From an uncultured Bacteroidales bacterium (GTDB lineage: Bacteria; Bacteroidota; Bacteroidia; Bacteroidales; Muribaculaceae): a DNA stretch of 42,457 nucleotides. Below the pieces are notes generated by a model. It was not told the origin of the DNA. It saw only the letters and a program-made list of their open reading frames with translations, and did no database searches. The stretch covers positions 1 through 42,457 of the forward strand of contig CACZVR010000027.1 in the NCBI GenBank assembly GCA_902784675.1, read 5' to 3'. The translations under genes were made by a program, and so were the position numbers. This document shows, piece by piece, positions 29,150-37,495 of the stretch (the first letter of the stretch is position 1; each line of letters starts with the position of its first letter).

Positions 29150-30973
29150 ATGAAAAAGTATATTTATATCATCATAGCGATTGCAGTGAGCGTGATGGGT
29201 CTGTCCTCTTGCACTGACCTTGACGAGAAGGTGAACGACCGAATCGATGCCACTGTCTATTATCAGAACGAAGCCAGTGTCAAGGGTGCCGTTGCCGCTA
29301 TCTACAACCAGACGTCATCGACCCTTGCCGGCGAGAACTTCTTCCACTTGAGCGAGTATCCCGCCGACCAGCTCACCTGGCGCGTGTGGAACGGTGGCCA
29401 GTGGGGCTGGGACGAGGCCATGAAGACGGTGCTCTCTTGGCACAACTGGAACAGTGAGTCCACCATCATCCAAAATGCCTGGTCGGGCGCTTGGACCGCC
29501 GTGGGCCTGGCCAATCTGCTGCTCAACGACTTGGAGGCGCTGAATGCCGACGACTTGGGCATGACACAGGAGAAACTCAACCAGTATGTCGCCGAGGTGC
29601 GCACCATCCGCGCATGGAACTACTACTGCCTGTTCGAATTGTGGGGCGGCGCGCTGCCCTTGAACGTGAAGGCTGGCAGCGAGGTGCCCGGCACCGCCGA
29701 TCCCGACTGGGACACCTCGTGCAAGAAGATTTTTGACTTCATCGCTCAGGAACTTGACGAGACCGTGGACCAGCTCGCTGCCGAGGATGGCACCCGCGCC
29801 ACCGTCAACCGTGCCAACAAGGCGATGAACCGTCTGCTCAAGGCCCGCCTGCTGCTCAATGCCGAGGTCTTCATCGGTGAAGCCCGCTATGACGAGTGCG
29901 AGGCCCTCTCCAAGCAGATCATCAACGGTGACTTTGGCCGCTACGCCCTGGCCGACAATTACCGTGACATCTACAGCATCGACAATGTGAAGTGCCCCGA
30001 GGTAATCTTCGCGCTTGCTGCCGAGGACGGACAGGGTGCCGCCAATGCCATCAGCAACGTGCGCACCATGGTGGGCATGTGGTATGGCTATGCCGACTAT
30101 TTCGGACAGTCCTATGACGGCATCGGTGCTTGGAACTGCGTTTGCCTGGTGCCCAGCTATGACAACGCCGGCACCGTGCTGCCCACCGGTGGCAGCGAGG
30201 GCGCTAACTGCTTCCTGGATGCCCCCTACAACGACAAGCTGGGAGCCCCCTACGAGCGCTTTGACGATCGCGACATCCGCAAGCAGAACTATGTGTATAA
30301 TGTGACGACCAAGACCCATGGTCCCGGTATGTTCCTCAAGGGCGTGATGCGTGCCAACTTTGGCACGGGCGACGTGCTCAAGGCCGATGCCGACCGCGAC
30401 GGCCAGGATCTGGTCTATGTGGATCAGGTGGGCACCTTCTTGAATCAGGGCCGCACCCTCGAGACCGTGATGAGTCCGCGTTGGGGCGAGACCAACTCGG
30501 GTGTTCGTCTGGTGAAATATCCCTTGTATCCCACCGATGATGCCGGCGGCTTCAAGTCGATCGACGACGTGCAGTTCCGTCTGGCCGAGGCCTACTACAA
30601 CGTGGCCGAGTGCGAGATGCGCAAGGGCAACAGTGGCGAGGCCAAGAACTATGTGGACGCTGTTCGTCAGCGTTATTTCACCGCTGCCAACCGTGCTTCG
30701 GCACTCGCAGTGGCTGGTCCTGGCTTCACAGCCTTTGACATGGACTGGATGCTCAGCGAGTGGGGTAAGGAATACTTGGGCGAGGGCAACCGTCGCCGCA
30801 CCGACCTGCGCCGTTTCAACAAGTTCACGCAGGGCACCTGGTGGTTCTGGGGCCGTGCTACCGAGCCCGGCATCGACCTGCCCGCACAGCGCAGCACCAA
30901 GTATGAGTGGTACCCGCTGCCGCAGTCCGCTCTGTCGGTTAACCCTGGTTTGATCCAGAATCCCAATTATTAA
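29150..30973 (+). CDS. susD: SusD/RagB-family starch-binding lipoprotein
   Basis: Surface glycan-binding lid for SusC. 607 residues. The signal peptide ends in LSSC with lipidated Cys21. The SusD fold is shown by VRTIRAWNYYCLFELWGGALPL (TPR helix with the conserved RAxxYYxL pattern), RATVNRANKAMNRLLKARLLLNAEV, YYNVAECEMRKGNSGEAKNYVDAVRQRY, and the C-terminal GEGNRRRTDLRRFNKF and YPLPQSALSVNPGLIQNPNY signatures. It lies in operon between susC and the binding-protein gene, spaced 22 and 27 bp. The exact glycan cannot be read from sequence, but tryptophan-rich segments and the neighbouring amylase and GH97 point to starch. Confidence 0.96.
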   Translation: MKKYIYIIIAIAVSVMGLSSCTDLDEKVNDRIDATVYYQNEASVKGAVAAIYNQTSSTLAGENFFHLSEYPADQLTWRVWNGGQWGWDEAMKTVLSWHNWNSESTIIQNAWSGAWTAVGLANLLLNDLEALNADDLGMTQEKLNQYVAEVRTIRAWNYYCLFELWGGALPLNVKAGSEVPGTADPDWDTSCKKIFDFIAQELDETVDQLAAEDGTRATVNRANKAMNRLLKARLLLNAEVFIGEARYDECEALSKQIINGDFGRYALADNYRDIYSIDNVKCPEVIFALAAEDGQGAANAISNVRTMVGMWYGYADYFGQSYDGIGAWNCVCLVPSYDNAGTVLPTGGSEGANCFLDAPYNDKLGAPYERFDDRDIRKQNYVYNVTTKTHGPGMFLKGVMRANFGTGDVLKADADRDGQDLVYVDQVGTFLNQGRTLETVMSPRWGETNSGVRLVKYPLYPTDDAGGFKSIDDVQFRLAEAYYNVAECEMRKGNSGEAKNYVDAVRQRYFTAANRASALAVAGPGFTAFDMDWMLSEWGKEYLGEGNRRRTDLRRFNKFTQGTWWFWGRATEPGIDLPAQRSTKYEWYPLPQSALSVNPGLIQNPNY

Positions 30974-31000
30974 TCCAAAATCCAAATAAAAGACAACGAT

Positions 31001-32410
31001 ATGAAAACAAGAAATATATACAGTCTGATGGTGGTGCTGCTGGCGGCCTTGAGCGTGATGACCAGCTGCTCCAAGGATGAGGATATCATCTTTGACCACG
31101 AGCGTCAGCAGTTCGAGACGCGTGCCGACCGCATCCTGCTTGAGTTCATCGCTCCCTTCGGCACCTCGGTCGATGAGGAAATCTACATCATGGGTGCCTT
31201 TAACGGCGACAGCGCCTCGATGGGCAAGGAAGAGTGGAAGCTCATGAAGGCTCCTGGCAGCGACATCAAGTGGGGCATCTATCTCGATCCCGCGACCTTT
31301 GTTAACGGCAAGACCCTTGCCGACGGATTCCGTTTCTACAGTGCCACCCAGGGCACCGAGTTCACCGTCAAGGGTGAGATGGCCAACCACACCGATAACC
31401 CCGGCCTGGGCACCTTCACCAACGTGTGGGGTGAGCGCTGGGAGAGCTATTACTGGAGTGGCGACGGCCCCGAGATTGAGCATGACGGCTATGTGGTCTA
31501 TGTGCTCGACGAGACGGGCTGGGCTAACCTCTACCTCTACATGTGGGGTGATGTGAACGACCTGAACGGTGGCTGGCCCGGCATGGCCCCGACAGGCAAG
31601 CAGAAGATTGGCGGTACCGAGTACACCTACTTCGACATGGGCGCTGCCAACGAGAAGTTGAACGAGAACCTCATCTTCAACAACGGAGAGGGCACACAGC
31701 TGGCCGACTTCGCTTACACCATCGACCATGATGTCTATCTGCGTGTCACCACCAGCGGTGTCGAGGAGATGAGCGAGCCGGTTACCGTGGAGCACGACGG
31801 TTATGCGCTGTTCGTACTCAATGAGTCGAGCCAGACCGACCTTGCCCTCTATGCTTGGGGTGACGCTGAAGCATTCGGTGGATGGCCGGGAATGCTTCCC
31901 ACGGGCACACAGACCATCAACGGACTGGAGTACACCTACTTCGATTTGGGTGAGACTAACACTGGTCTCAATCTCCACCTGATTCCGAACAACAATAACA
32001 ATGGGGTGCAATGGGAAGGAGACGACCTGTTCTTCACCATCGACCACGACATCTACGTCCGCATCTTCGACGGTGGCTACGAAGTCATCAGCAAGGACTA
32101 TCAGGGCGGTGATTCCACGCCTAGCGAGACGCACTACATCTTCATCGAGGACAAGACCGGTTGGGACGCCATCACCCTGTATGCCTGGGGTGACAAGGAA
32201 TTCTTCGGCGGTTGGCCCGGAGTAGCGCCCACGGGCACTTCGACGGTCGACGGCTTGACCTACACCTACTGGGAGTTCACCAGCGCCGGCGAGTCCGAGC
32301 ACCTCATCTTCAACAACAATGGCGGTGGCGAACAGGCTCCCGACTTTGACGTGGTGCTGAACAAGGACTACTACCTCATTGTCACGGCCGACGGCGTTAC
32401 ACTCAAGTAA
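31001..32410 (+). CDS. SusE/SusF-like outer-membrane starch-binding lipoprotein with three repeat modules
   Basis: 469 residues. Lipobox MTSC (Cys23) anchors it in the outer membrane. An N-terminal SusE-like domain spans about 35-155 (FIAPFGTSVDEEIYIMGAFN). Three homologous binding modules follow at about 160-260, 264-365 and 375-469, each with the core aromatic pattern LYxWGD...GGWPGMxPTG and YTYFD/YTYWEF. Repeated W and Y residues on one face are typical of starch-binding modules (CBM26-like). It would hold starch at the surface for SusD and the amylase. It is the last gene of the susC operon, ended by the terminator at 32482-32515. It appears to replace the separate SusE and SusF of B. thetaiotaomicron. 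Confidence 0.9.
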   Translation: MKTRNIYSLMVVLLAALSVMTSCSKDEDIIFDHERQQFETRADRILLEFIAPFGTSVDEEIYIMGAFNGDSASMGKEEWKLMKAPGSDIKWGIYLDPATFVNGKTLADGFRFYSATQGTEFTVKGEMANHTDNPGLGTFTNVWGERWESYYWSGDGPEIEHDGYVVYVLDETGWANLYLYMWGDVNDLNGGWPGMAPTGKQKIGGTEYTYFDMGAANEKLNENLIFNNGEGTQLADFAYTIDHDVYLRVTTSGVEEMSEPVTVEHDGYALFVLNESSQTDLALYAWGDAEAFGGWPGMLPTGTQTINGLEYTYFDLGETNTGLNLHLIPNNNNNGVQWEGDDLFFTIDHDIYVRIFDGGYEVISKDYQGGDSTPSETHYIFIEDKTGWDAITLYAWGDKEFFGGWPGVAPTGTSTVDGLTYTYWEFTSAGESEHLIFNNNGGGEQAPDFDVVLNKDYYLIVTADGVTLK

Positions 32411-32428
32411 AAAGCCTATTCTTGATGC

Positions 32429-32472
32429 ATCAGGGCAGAACGCTTCACCTGCTTCTTCTGTTCTGCCCTGAT
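32429..32472 (+). other. Long perfect inverted repeat after the susE/F-like gene
   Basis: ATCAGGGCAGAAC (32429-32441) pairs perfectly with GTTCTGCCCTGAT (32460-32472), 13 bp around an 18-nt loop. There is no T run after it. It precedes the true terminator by 10 bp and could stabilise the 3' end of the mRNA. Confidence 0.7.
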
Positions 32473-32481
32473 TGATAAGCG

Positions 32482-32515
32482 AGGGAGGCATGGAACCAAA
32501 GTGCCTCCCTTTTTT
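32482..32515 (+). terminator. Terminator of the susCDE operon
   Basis: AGGGAGGCA (32482-32490) pairs with TGCCTCCCT (32502-32510), followed by a T run to 32515. It separates the operon from the GH97 gene, which has its own promoter. Confidence 0.85.
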
Positions 32516-32570
32516 CAAAGCAATCTCAAAGTTTTTAGATGCAGATGTGCCGGCTTTCCCAAAAATTGCG

Positions 32571-32578
32571 TATATTTG
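32571..32578 (+). promoter_or_regulatory. GH97 gene -7 box
   Basis: TATATTTG followed by C, 43 bp before the ATG. The 13-bp element found upstream of the amylase and susC is not present at the matching distance. Confidence 0.6.
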
Positions 32579-32620
32579 CATTTGTAAACTTGACAATTAA
32601 CAAATGAAATCAATAGAGTC

Positions 32621-34534
32621 ATGAAGAGATTATTGTTTTTTGCCTTGATGTGCCTCATGGTGAGCACGATAGCGTTTGCCAAGGATGTGAAGCTCACATC
32701 GCCCGACGGGTCCTTGACTGTGACCGTCGGCGTGAACGGCGGCAAGGCGTGGTATCAGGTCAACCGTGGCAGTGAGATCGTCATCGGCCGCTCGGCATTG
32801 GGCTTTGTGCTCAAGGACGGCGACTTCAAGGACAACTTCAAGCAGGGCAAGGTGACCCGTGCGAGCCTCGACGAGACGTGGAGTCAGCCTTGGGGCGAGG
32901 ACGCCCAGGTGCGCAACCGTTACAACGAGCTGCGGGTGCGTCTGCAGGAGCGCAGCGGTGCCAAGCGTGTGCTGGACGTGGTGTTCCGCGCCTTCGACGA
33001 CGGTGTGGCTTTCCGCTATGAGTTCCCCGAGCAGCCCAGCCTCAAGCAGTTCGTCATCATGGACGAGGTGACGCAGTTCGCTCTGCCCACCGACGCCCAG
33101 GCATGGTCAATTCCCGCCTTGACAGCCTACTACGAGGGCATCTACACCCGCGAGCCGCTCAGCCAGAAAGGCAAGATGTCGGGTCCTGTAGCCCTCGAGG
33201 TGAACGACTCGCTGTTCATGGCCATCATGGACGCTAACCTCACCGACTATTCCACGATGAATTTCGCCCCCAGCGGCACCACGCTCACCGTTGACCTGGT
33301 GCCCTGGCAGAACGGCGACAAGGTGCGCATGGAGAACATCCGTGTCACCCCGTGGCGCGCCGTCATCATCGGTCGCACCGCTGCCGACATCCTGCTCTCG
33401 CGCATGGCGCTGAACCTGAACGAGCCGTGCAAGATTGCCGACACTTCGTGGCTCAAGCCCAGCAAGTATGTGGGCATCTGGTGGGCGTTGCAAAAACAGC
33501 AGTGGACCTGGTCGCAGGGTGACCGCCATGGCGCCACCACGGCCAACACCAAGCGTTACATCGACTTCGCTGCCCGTCACGGACTGGGCGGTGTGCTGGT
33601 CGAGGGCTGGAACTACGGCTGGGACACCGACTGGACCAAGCACGGTGACGGCTTCTCGTTCACCAAGGCCTATCCCGACTATGACCTCGAGGGCCTGTGC
33701 CGCTATGCCGCCGAGCGCGGTGTGCGCATCATCGCCCACAACGAGACTGGTGGCGCTGCTCAGAACTACGAGAACCAGCTCGAGGATGCCTTCACGCTCT
33801 ATGAGTCGCTGGGCATCAACACCGTCAAGACGGGCTATGTCAACTCCCACTTCTATAACGGTGAGTTGCAGCATTCACAGTGGGGCATACGCCACTTCCG
33901 CAAGGTCATCGAGACGGCGGCCCGCCACCACCTGATGATCGTCAACCACGAGGGCGCCATGCCCAGTGGCATCCAGCGCACGTGGCCCAACCTCATCGCC
34001 ACCGAGAGCATGCGCGGCCAGGAGTACAACGCCTTTGACCGCAGGGGTGGCAACCCGCCCTATCACGAGTGCATCCTGCCGTTCACGCGCGGCCTGGGCG
34101 GTCCCATGGACTTCACCCCCGGCATCTTCGAGTACCGCAACGATGCGGTGCCCGGCACGCATCCGCAGAACACCCACGAGCATCAGCCCGCCTTCAAGTT
34201 CATCGAGGACGTGCCCACCAACTGGGAGCGCACCCTCGTGCCCCACGCCGCAATGGGCAAGTATGTGACCTATGCACGCCAGGAGCGCGGCACCGACAAC
34301 TGGTATGTCGGCAGCGTGACCGACGGTCAGGCACGCGATCTGGAACTGTCGCTCGACTTCCTCGCCGACGGTGTCCGCTACACGGCCATCATCTATGAGG
34401 ACGGCCCCGACGCCGACTATCGCGACAATCCCTATCCCATGACCATCCGTCGCCTCGACGTGGACCGCAGCACCGTGTTGCACCTCCACCTCGCCCCCGG
34501 CGGTGGCGCCGCCATCCAACTCCTCGCCCCCTAA
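32621..34534 (+). CDS. susB: GH97 alpha-glucosidase (SusB-like)
   Basis: Releases glucose from the non-reducing end of maltooligosaccharides in the periplasm. 637 residues against about 738 for SusB of B. thetaiotaomicron. Signal peptide MKRLLFFALMCLMVSTIAFA has no lipobox. GH97 landmarks are the N-terminal beta-sandwich (LTSPDGSLTVTVGV), KYVGIWWAL, LVEGWNYGWDTDW and the C-terminal PFTRGLGGPMDFTPGIFE. Glutamates at 375 (HNETGG), 444 (NHEGA) and 468 (ESMRGQE) have the same spacing, 69 and 24, as the catalytic E439, E508 and E532 of SusB, pointing to the inverting subgroup. It has its own promoter and follows the sus terminator. Confidence 0.93.
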   Translation: MKRLLFFALMCLMVSTIAFAKDVKLTSPDGSLTVTVGVNGGKAWYQVNRGSEIVIGRSALGFVLKDGDFKDNFKQGKVTRASLDETWSQPWGEDAQVRNRYNELRVRLQERSGAKRVLDVVFRAFDDGVAFRYEFPEQPSLKQFVIMDEVTQFALPTDAQAWSIPALTAYYEGIYTREPLSQKGKMSGPVALEVNDSLFMAIMDANLTDYSTMNFAPSGTTLTVDLVPWQNGDKVRMENIRVTPWRAVIIGRTAADILLSRMALNLNEPCKIADTSWLKPSKYVGIWWALQKQQWTWSQGDRHGATTANTKRYIDFAARHGLGGVLVEGWNYGWDTDWTKHGDGFSFTKAYPDYDLEGLCRYAAERGVRIIAHNETGGAAQNYENQLEDAFTLYESLGINTVKTGYVNSHFYNGELQHSQWGIRHFRKVIETAARHHLMIVNHEGAMPSGIQRTWPNLIATESMRGQEYNAFDRRGGNPPYHECILPFTRGLGGPMDFTPGIFEYRNDAVPGTHPQNTHEHQPAFKFIEDVPTNWERTLVPHAAMGKYVTYARQERGTDNWYVGSVTDGQARDLELSLDFLADGVRYTAIIYEDGPDADYRDNPYPMTIRRLDVDRSTVLHLHLAPGGGAAIQLLAP

Positions 34535-34603
34535 CGCCCCCTTTGCTCAAACAACAGAATAATCTGATTGTTCTGATAGCATCCGCGTTCAATTTCTGAA
34601 AAC

Positions 34604-34637
34604 GGCGAATTAAACGGATTTCACGAATAGCATCCGC
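34604..34637 (+). repeat. REP-like 34-bp element, copy R1
   Basis: Starts GGCGAATTAAACGG and ends GAATAGCATCCGC. Almost identical to R2; forward orientation. Confidence 0.75.
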
Positions 34638-34750
34638 CCCGCAGGATTAACTTGTGGGGCGGATTTCTGCTTTCATCAGACAACCAGCACAACTCACACA
34701 CAACACTTACAACTTGCCTTTTCGGTGGCATCCGCATCCTATTTGAAAAC

Positions 34751-34784
34751 GGCGAATTAAGCGGATTTTACGAATAGCATCCGC
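34751..34784 (+). repeat. REP-like 34-bp element, copy R2
   Basis: Starts GGCGAATTAAGCGG and ends GAATAGCATCCGC. With R3 it forms an inverted pair separated by 39 nt that could fold as a large hairpin. Confidence 0.75.
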
Positions 34785-34823
34785 ATTCAGTTTTTGACGT
34801 CTCGGCCCCCCCTCACCAAGGGC

Positions 34824-34857
34824 GCAGATGCCATCCGAATAATCCGTATAATTCGCC
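34824..34857 (-). repeat. REP-like element, copy R3 (inverted)
   Basis: Reads GCAGATGCCATCCGAA and ends ATAATTCGCC on the plus strand, the approximate reverse complement of R1/R2. Confidence 0.65.
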
Positions 34858-34949
34858 GACAACAATTGAAAGCGGAAGCCAATCAGATAATTCAGTTGTT
34901 TTTTTAAGGGAGGTTGCTTTTTGACATGGTGCGGTGGGTGAGGTTGATT

Positions 34950-34957
34950 TACCTTTG
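34950..34957 (+). promoter_or_regulatory. Orphan -7-like box
   Basis: TACCTTTG followed by C with no ORF of note downstream; a hairpin TTAACG/CGTTAA lies about 25 bp later. May be chance, or may start a short untranslated RNA. Confidence 0.25.
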
Positions 34958-35122
34958 CAGCGGAGGAAGACGGTTTTGCTTTTAACGTTTCGTTAACATT
35001 CCCGCCCCACCTACAGCAATATAACGACAACGGAAATGAATGTTGAAAATCAATGAGTTAAACAAAATCGGAGGAAAAACGACCCATTGCTTTTTGACGT
35101 CTCGGCATCCCTCTTAAAGAGG

Positions 35123-35156
35123 GCGGAAGCCATCCAAAAAAACCGCATAATTCGCC
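35123..35156 (-). repeat. REP-like element, copy R4 (inverted)
   Basis: Reads GCGGAAGCCATCC and ends GCATAATTCGCC; diverged in the middle by an A run. It overlaps the start of the first tandem copy. Confidence 0.6.
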
Positions 35157-35454
35157 GACAAAAAAAAAACTGAATGAGCGCTGATGCTAAAGTAAAATAC
35201 TTTGCGTCTTAGCGTCTTAGCGTGAGGCCAGAGTGTGCGGATGCCATCAGACCCATCAGACCATTCAGTTGTTTGATTAAAAGTGTGCGGATGCTATTCG
35301 AAAATTCGCATAATTCGCCGACAAAAAAACTGAATGAGCGCTGATGCTAAAGTAAAATACTTTGCGTCTTAGCGTCTTAGCGTGAGGCCAGTGTGTGCGG
35401 ATGCCATCAGATCCATCAGACCATTCAGTTGTTTGATTAAAAGTGTGCGGATGC
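35145..35454. repeat. Two tandem copies of a ~150-bp sequence
   Basis: Copy 1 is 35145-35294 and copy 2 is 35308-35454. Both run from GCATAATTCGCCGACA through TGAATGAGCGCTGATGCT and TTTGCGTCTTAGCGTCTTAG to AAGTGTGCGGATGC. They differ only in A-run length and two single bases (GAGTGTG/GTGTGTG, ACCCATC/ATCCATC). Recent duplication is likely. Confidence 0.95.
35287..35319 (-). repeat. REP-like element, copy R5 (inverted)
   Basis: Reads GCGGATGCTATTCGAAAA and ends GCATAATTCGCC, a close reverse complement of R2. It bridges the two tandem copies. Confidence 0.7.
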
Positions 35455-35473
35455 CCACACTCCGAGGCTCCTG

Positions 35474-37411
35474 TCAGGGCGTGAGGGGCATGATGCTGGC
35501 GGCCTTGACGGTGAAGAAGTTGTCGCTGTTGGACTTCAGGAGGTTGTACTCGCTGTGGTTGCTCCATGGAGCGGGTTTGTCCTCGATGGCGGTGTCCTCG
35601 CCGGTGTCGTTGTTGACATAGGGGGCGATGCGGTTGTGCCAGGCACGGATGCGCGCCTGGGCGGCCTTGCGGTCCATCATGGCGTTGCCCTGGGTGACGA
35701 GGAACTTGAGGTGGTTGATGTAGATGGCCTTGAAGTCGCCGAACTTGAGGATGCGGGCGATGAGGCGGTTGCCGTCGTTGCCCCAGTAGAGCGGATTCTG
35801 GCGTCCTGCATCGTCCTGGTTGCCGCAACGCAGACTGGTGCCCAGCGTGTTGTCGTAGTCGTAGGGAATGAAGAAGAACTGGTAGTCGTGCAGGTGCTTG
35901 CTGTTGAAGTAGAGGTAGTAGTTGTTGGCGTTGTTCCAGTAGTCGTCCCACATGCCCACGGCGACGTTGACGGCATAGGTCTTGAGCAGCAGGTCCACAT
36001 CGGTGGCCCGCTGAATCCAGGTGCGGAAATCGGCGTCGTTGAGGTTGTTGATCTTGTTCATGAGGTCGCGCAGCTGCACACGGGCGCTGTCAAACTCCTC
36101 GGTCTGCGTCTCGAGGGTGTAGGCGTGGCGGTCGTCGGTGTCGTCGTCATACCAGATGTCGCCGTTGGGGTTGTTGAGGCCTGCGGCGCCGTTGCGGCAT
36201 TTCCACAGGTAGCCGTTGCTGCTGCCGAACTGGTCTTTGCGGTCCTTGACGTAGCGCTTGTCGATGGGCTCAAGCAGCTCGTACACACCGTAGTAGGCCT
36301 CGTGGCTGTCGCCCTCGACGTGCAGCCACAGACGGCAGTATTGGTCGCGGGGAGCGGTCCACACGCCTGCACGGCGGAAGAGCTCGAAGCAGAACAGCTC
36401 GCGCACACAGGCGGGGTCGTCCTTGAACCACTTGAGGTGCAGCTTGCGCACGCCCTGGATGGTGTGGGCGTCGTCGTCGACATATTTGCGCAGGTTGACG
36501 CCGAAGTGGGCGTGGTGCCAGTCGGTGTTGTCGCGGTGGTGCATCTCGCCGTACCAGCCCTCGGGGCGGCGGCGCGAGGTGTTGCCCTTGATGCGGATGC
36601 CCACGCTGTCGATGACGGTGGTCTCGCCGTCGCGCACAAAGGAGAGGCTGCCCATGACGTACTGGGTGGTGTAGGCGTTGGCGTCATAGAGCTGCAGCAG
36701 GCGGTTCCACTCACTGAGGCTCACGTCGATGTGGACCTCGGGGATGACGTTGTTGTCCCACACATAGTCGTAGCCCTCGCGCACCGGCTCGTGCACCTCG
36801 CCGCCCAGCAGGATGTCGATGATGCCGTTGATGTCGGCGATGTTGAGCTCGCCGTCATAGTTGACGTCGCTGCGCTGCCTCACGTCGTAGTTGGCGAAGC
36901 CGCCCAGCAGGATGTTGATGAGGCCGTTGATGTCGGCGATGTTGATCTCGCCGTCGCCGTTCACGTCACCCACGCTGAGGCTGAACGGGTCGGGCTCGGG
37001 TGTCTCGACATAAGCCTCAATCTTGAAGGTGAGGTTGTTGAGGTCGAAGGTGATGATGAAGTCTTGATCGCCAGTGCCATTGAACTTGTAGGCATGGTTG
37101 TTGTTGGCCTTCTGCGTCGTGTAGGTCACGTTGGTTTGTACCTCCTGGCTGCCGTTGCCGTTGGGCCCGTAGCGGTGGTTGGCATTGAAGTCGGTCCAGT
37201 CGCTGGTGAGCTTGTCGGCAAAGACGAACCACACCGTCTCGTGGATGCCGATTGTGAGGGAGTATGTGCCGTTGCCCTGGTCGGTCATCTCGATGCCGTG
37301 AGCGGGGTCCCAGTTGCCGAAGGGGCCGCTGCCGACGATATAGATGGCAGCCTGTGCCGGCATTGTCGCCAGCACAAGCGCCATGATGGTCATGAGGAGA
37401 TACTTCTTCAT
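35474..37411 (-). CDS. Secreted CotH-kinase-family protein with internal dockerin-like pair
   Basis: 645 residues. Signal peptide MKKYLLMTIMALVLATMPAQA. An N-terminal domain (about 22-135) resembles the starch-binding domains of SusE/F (IYIVGSGPFGNWDP, GNGTYSLTI). Residues about 146-206 hold two dockerin-type loops, DVNGDGEINIAD and DVNYDGELNIAD, here internal instead of C-terminal. The rest resembles CotH kinase proteins: GIRIKGNTSRRRPE, KLHLKWFKDDPACVRELFCFELFRRAG, YGVYELLEPIDKRYVKDR, YYLYFNSKHLHDYQFFFIPYDYDNTLG. CotH phosphorylates spore-coat proteins in Bacillus; the target of secreted Bacteroidales forms is unknown. It is downstream of the gamma-carbonic-anhydrase-like gene on the same strand. 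Confidence 0.87.
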   Translation of the reverse strand: MKKYLLMTIMALVLATMPAQAAIYIVGSGPFGNWDPAHGIEMTDQGNGTYSLTIGIHETVWFVFADKLTSDWTDFNANHRYGPNGNGSQEVQTNVTYTTQKANNNHAYKFNGTGDQDFIITFDLNNLTFKIEAYVETPEPDPFSLSVGDVNGDGEINIADINGLINILLGGFANYDVRQRSDVNYDGELNIADINGIIDILLGGEVHEPVREGYDYVWDNNVIPEVHIDVSLSEWNRLLQLYDANAYTTQYVMGSLSFVRDGETTVIDSVGIRIKGNTSRRRPEGWYGEMHHRDNTDWHHAHFGVNLRKYVDDDAHTIQGVRKLHLKWFKDDPACVRELFCFELFRRAGVWTAPRDQYCRLWLHVEGDSHEAYYGVYELLEPIDKRYVKDRKDQFGSSNGYLWKCRNGAAGLNNPNGDIWYDDDTDDRHAYTLETQTEEFDSARVQLRDLMNKINNLNDADFRTWIQRATDVDLLLKTYAVNVAVGMWDDYWNNANNYYLYFNSKHLHDYQFFFIPYDYDNTLGTSLRCGNQDDAGRQNPLYWGNDGNRLIARILKFGDFKAIYINHLKFLVTQGNAMMDRKAAQARIRAWHNRIAPYVNNDTGEDTAIEDKPAPWSNHSEYNLLKSNSDNFFTVKAASIMPLTP

Positions 37412-37437
37412 CTTGAATTTTGGCTTTTTTTGCTTTG

Positions 37438-37469
37438 TTAGGCTTTAGGTGTTAGGCTTTAGGCTTTAG
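37438..37469. repeat. Short TTAGGCTTTAGG repeat tract
   Basis: Repeated TTAGGCTTTAGG(TG) units just upstream of the CotH ATG, read as CTAAAGCC/CTAACACC in the transcript. Related to the tract at 19018-19064. Confidence 0.75.
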
Positions 37470-37495
37470 TAAAAAAACTCCTAACTCCTGACGGA

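Larger units (their letters stand above)
34535..35473. repeat. Gene-free repeat block between susB and the CotH gene
   Basis: 939 bp with no credible gene. It holds REP-like 34-bp elements, a tandem duplication (35145-35454), and a copied start TTTTTGACGTCTCGGC at 34791-34806 and again at 35091-35106, exactly 300 bp apart. Minus-strand frames here only translate the repeats. Confidence 0.8.

Noticed and set aside
29315..32596. Very long open frame on the minus strand opposite susD and the SusE/F-like gene.
   Set aside because: Mirror of GC-rich codons of well-supported plus-strand genes; low-complexity V/G/A/H-rich product with no family pattern.
34707..35030. Minus-strand 107-codon frame in the repeat block.
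   Set aside because: It translates REP-like repeats, has no start context, and shows no recognisable domain.
35145..35454. CRISPR array.
   Set aside because: Only two long tandem copies, no short regularly spaced repeats with unique spacers, no cas genes.
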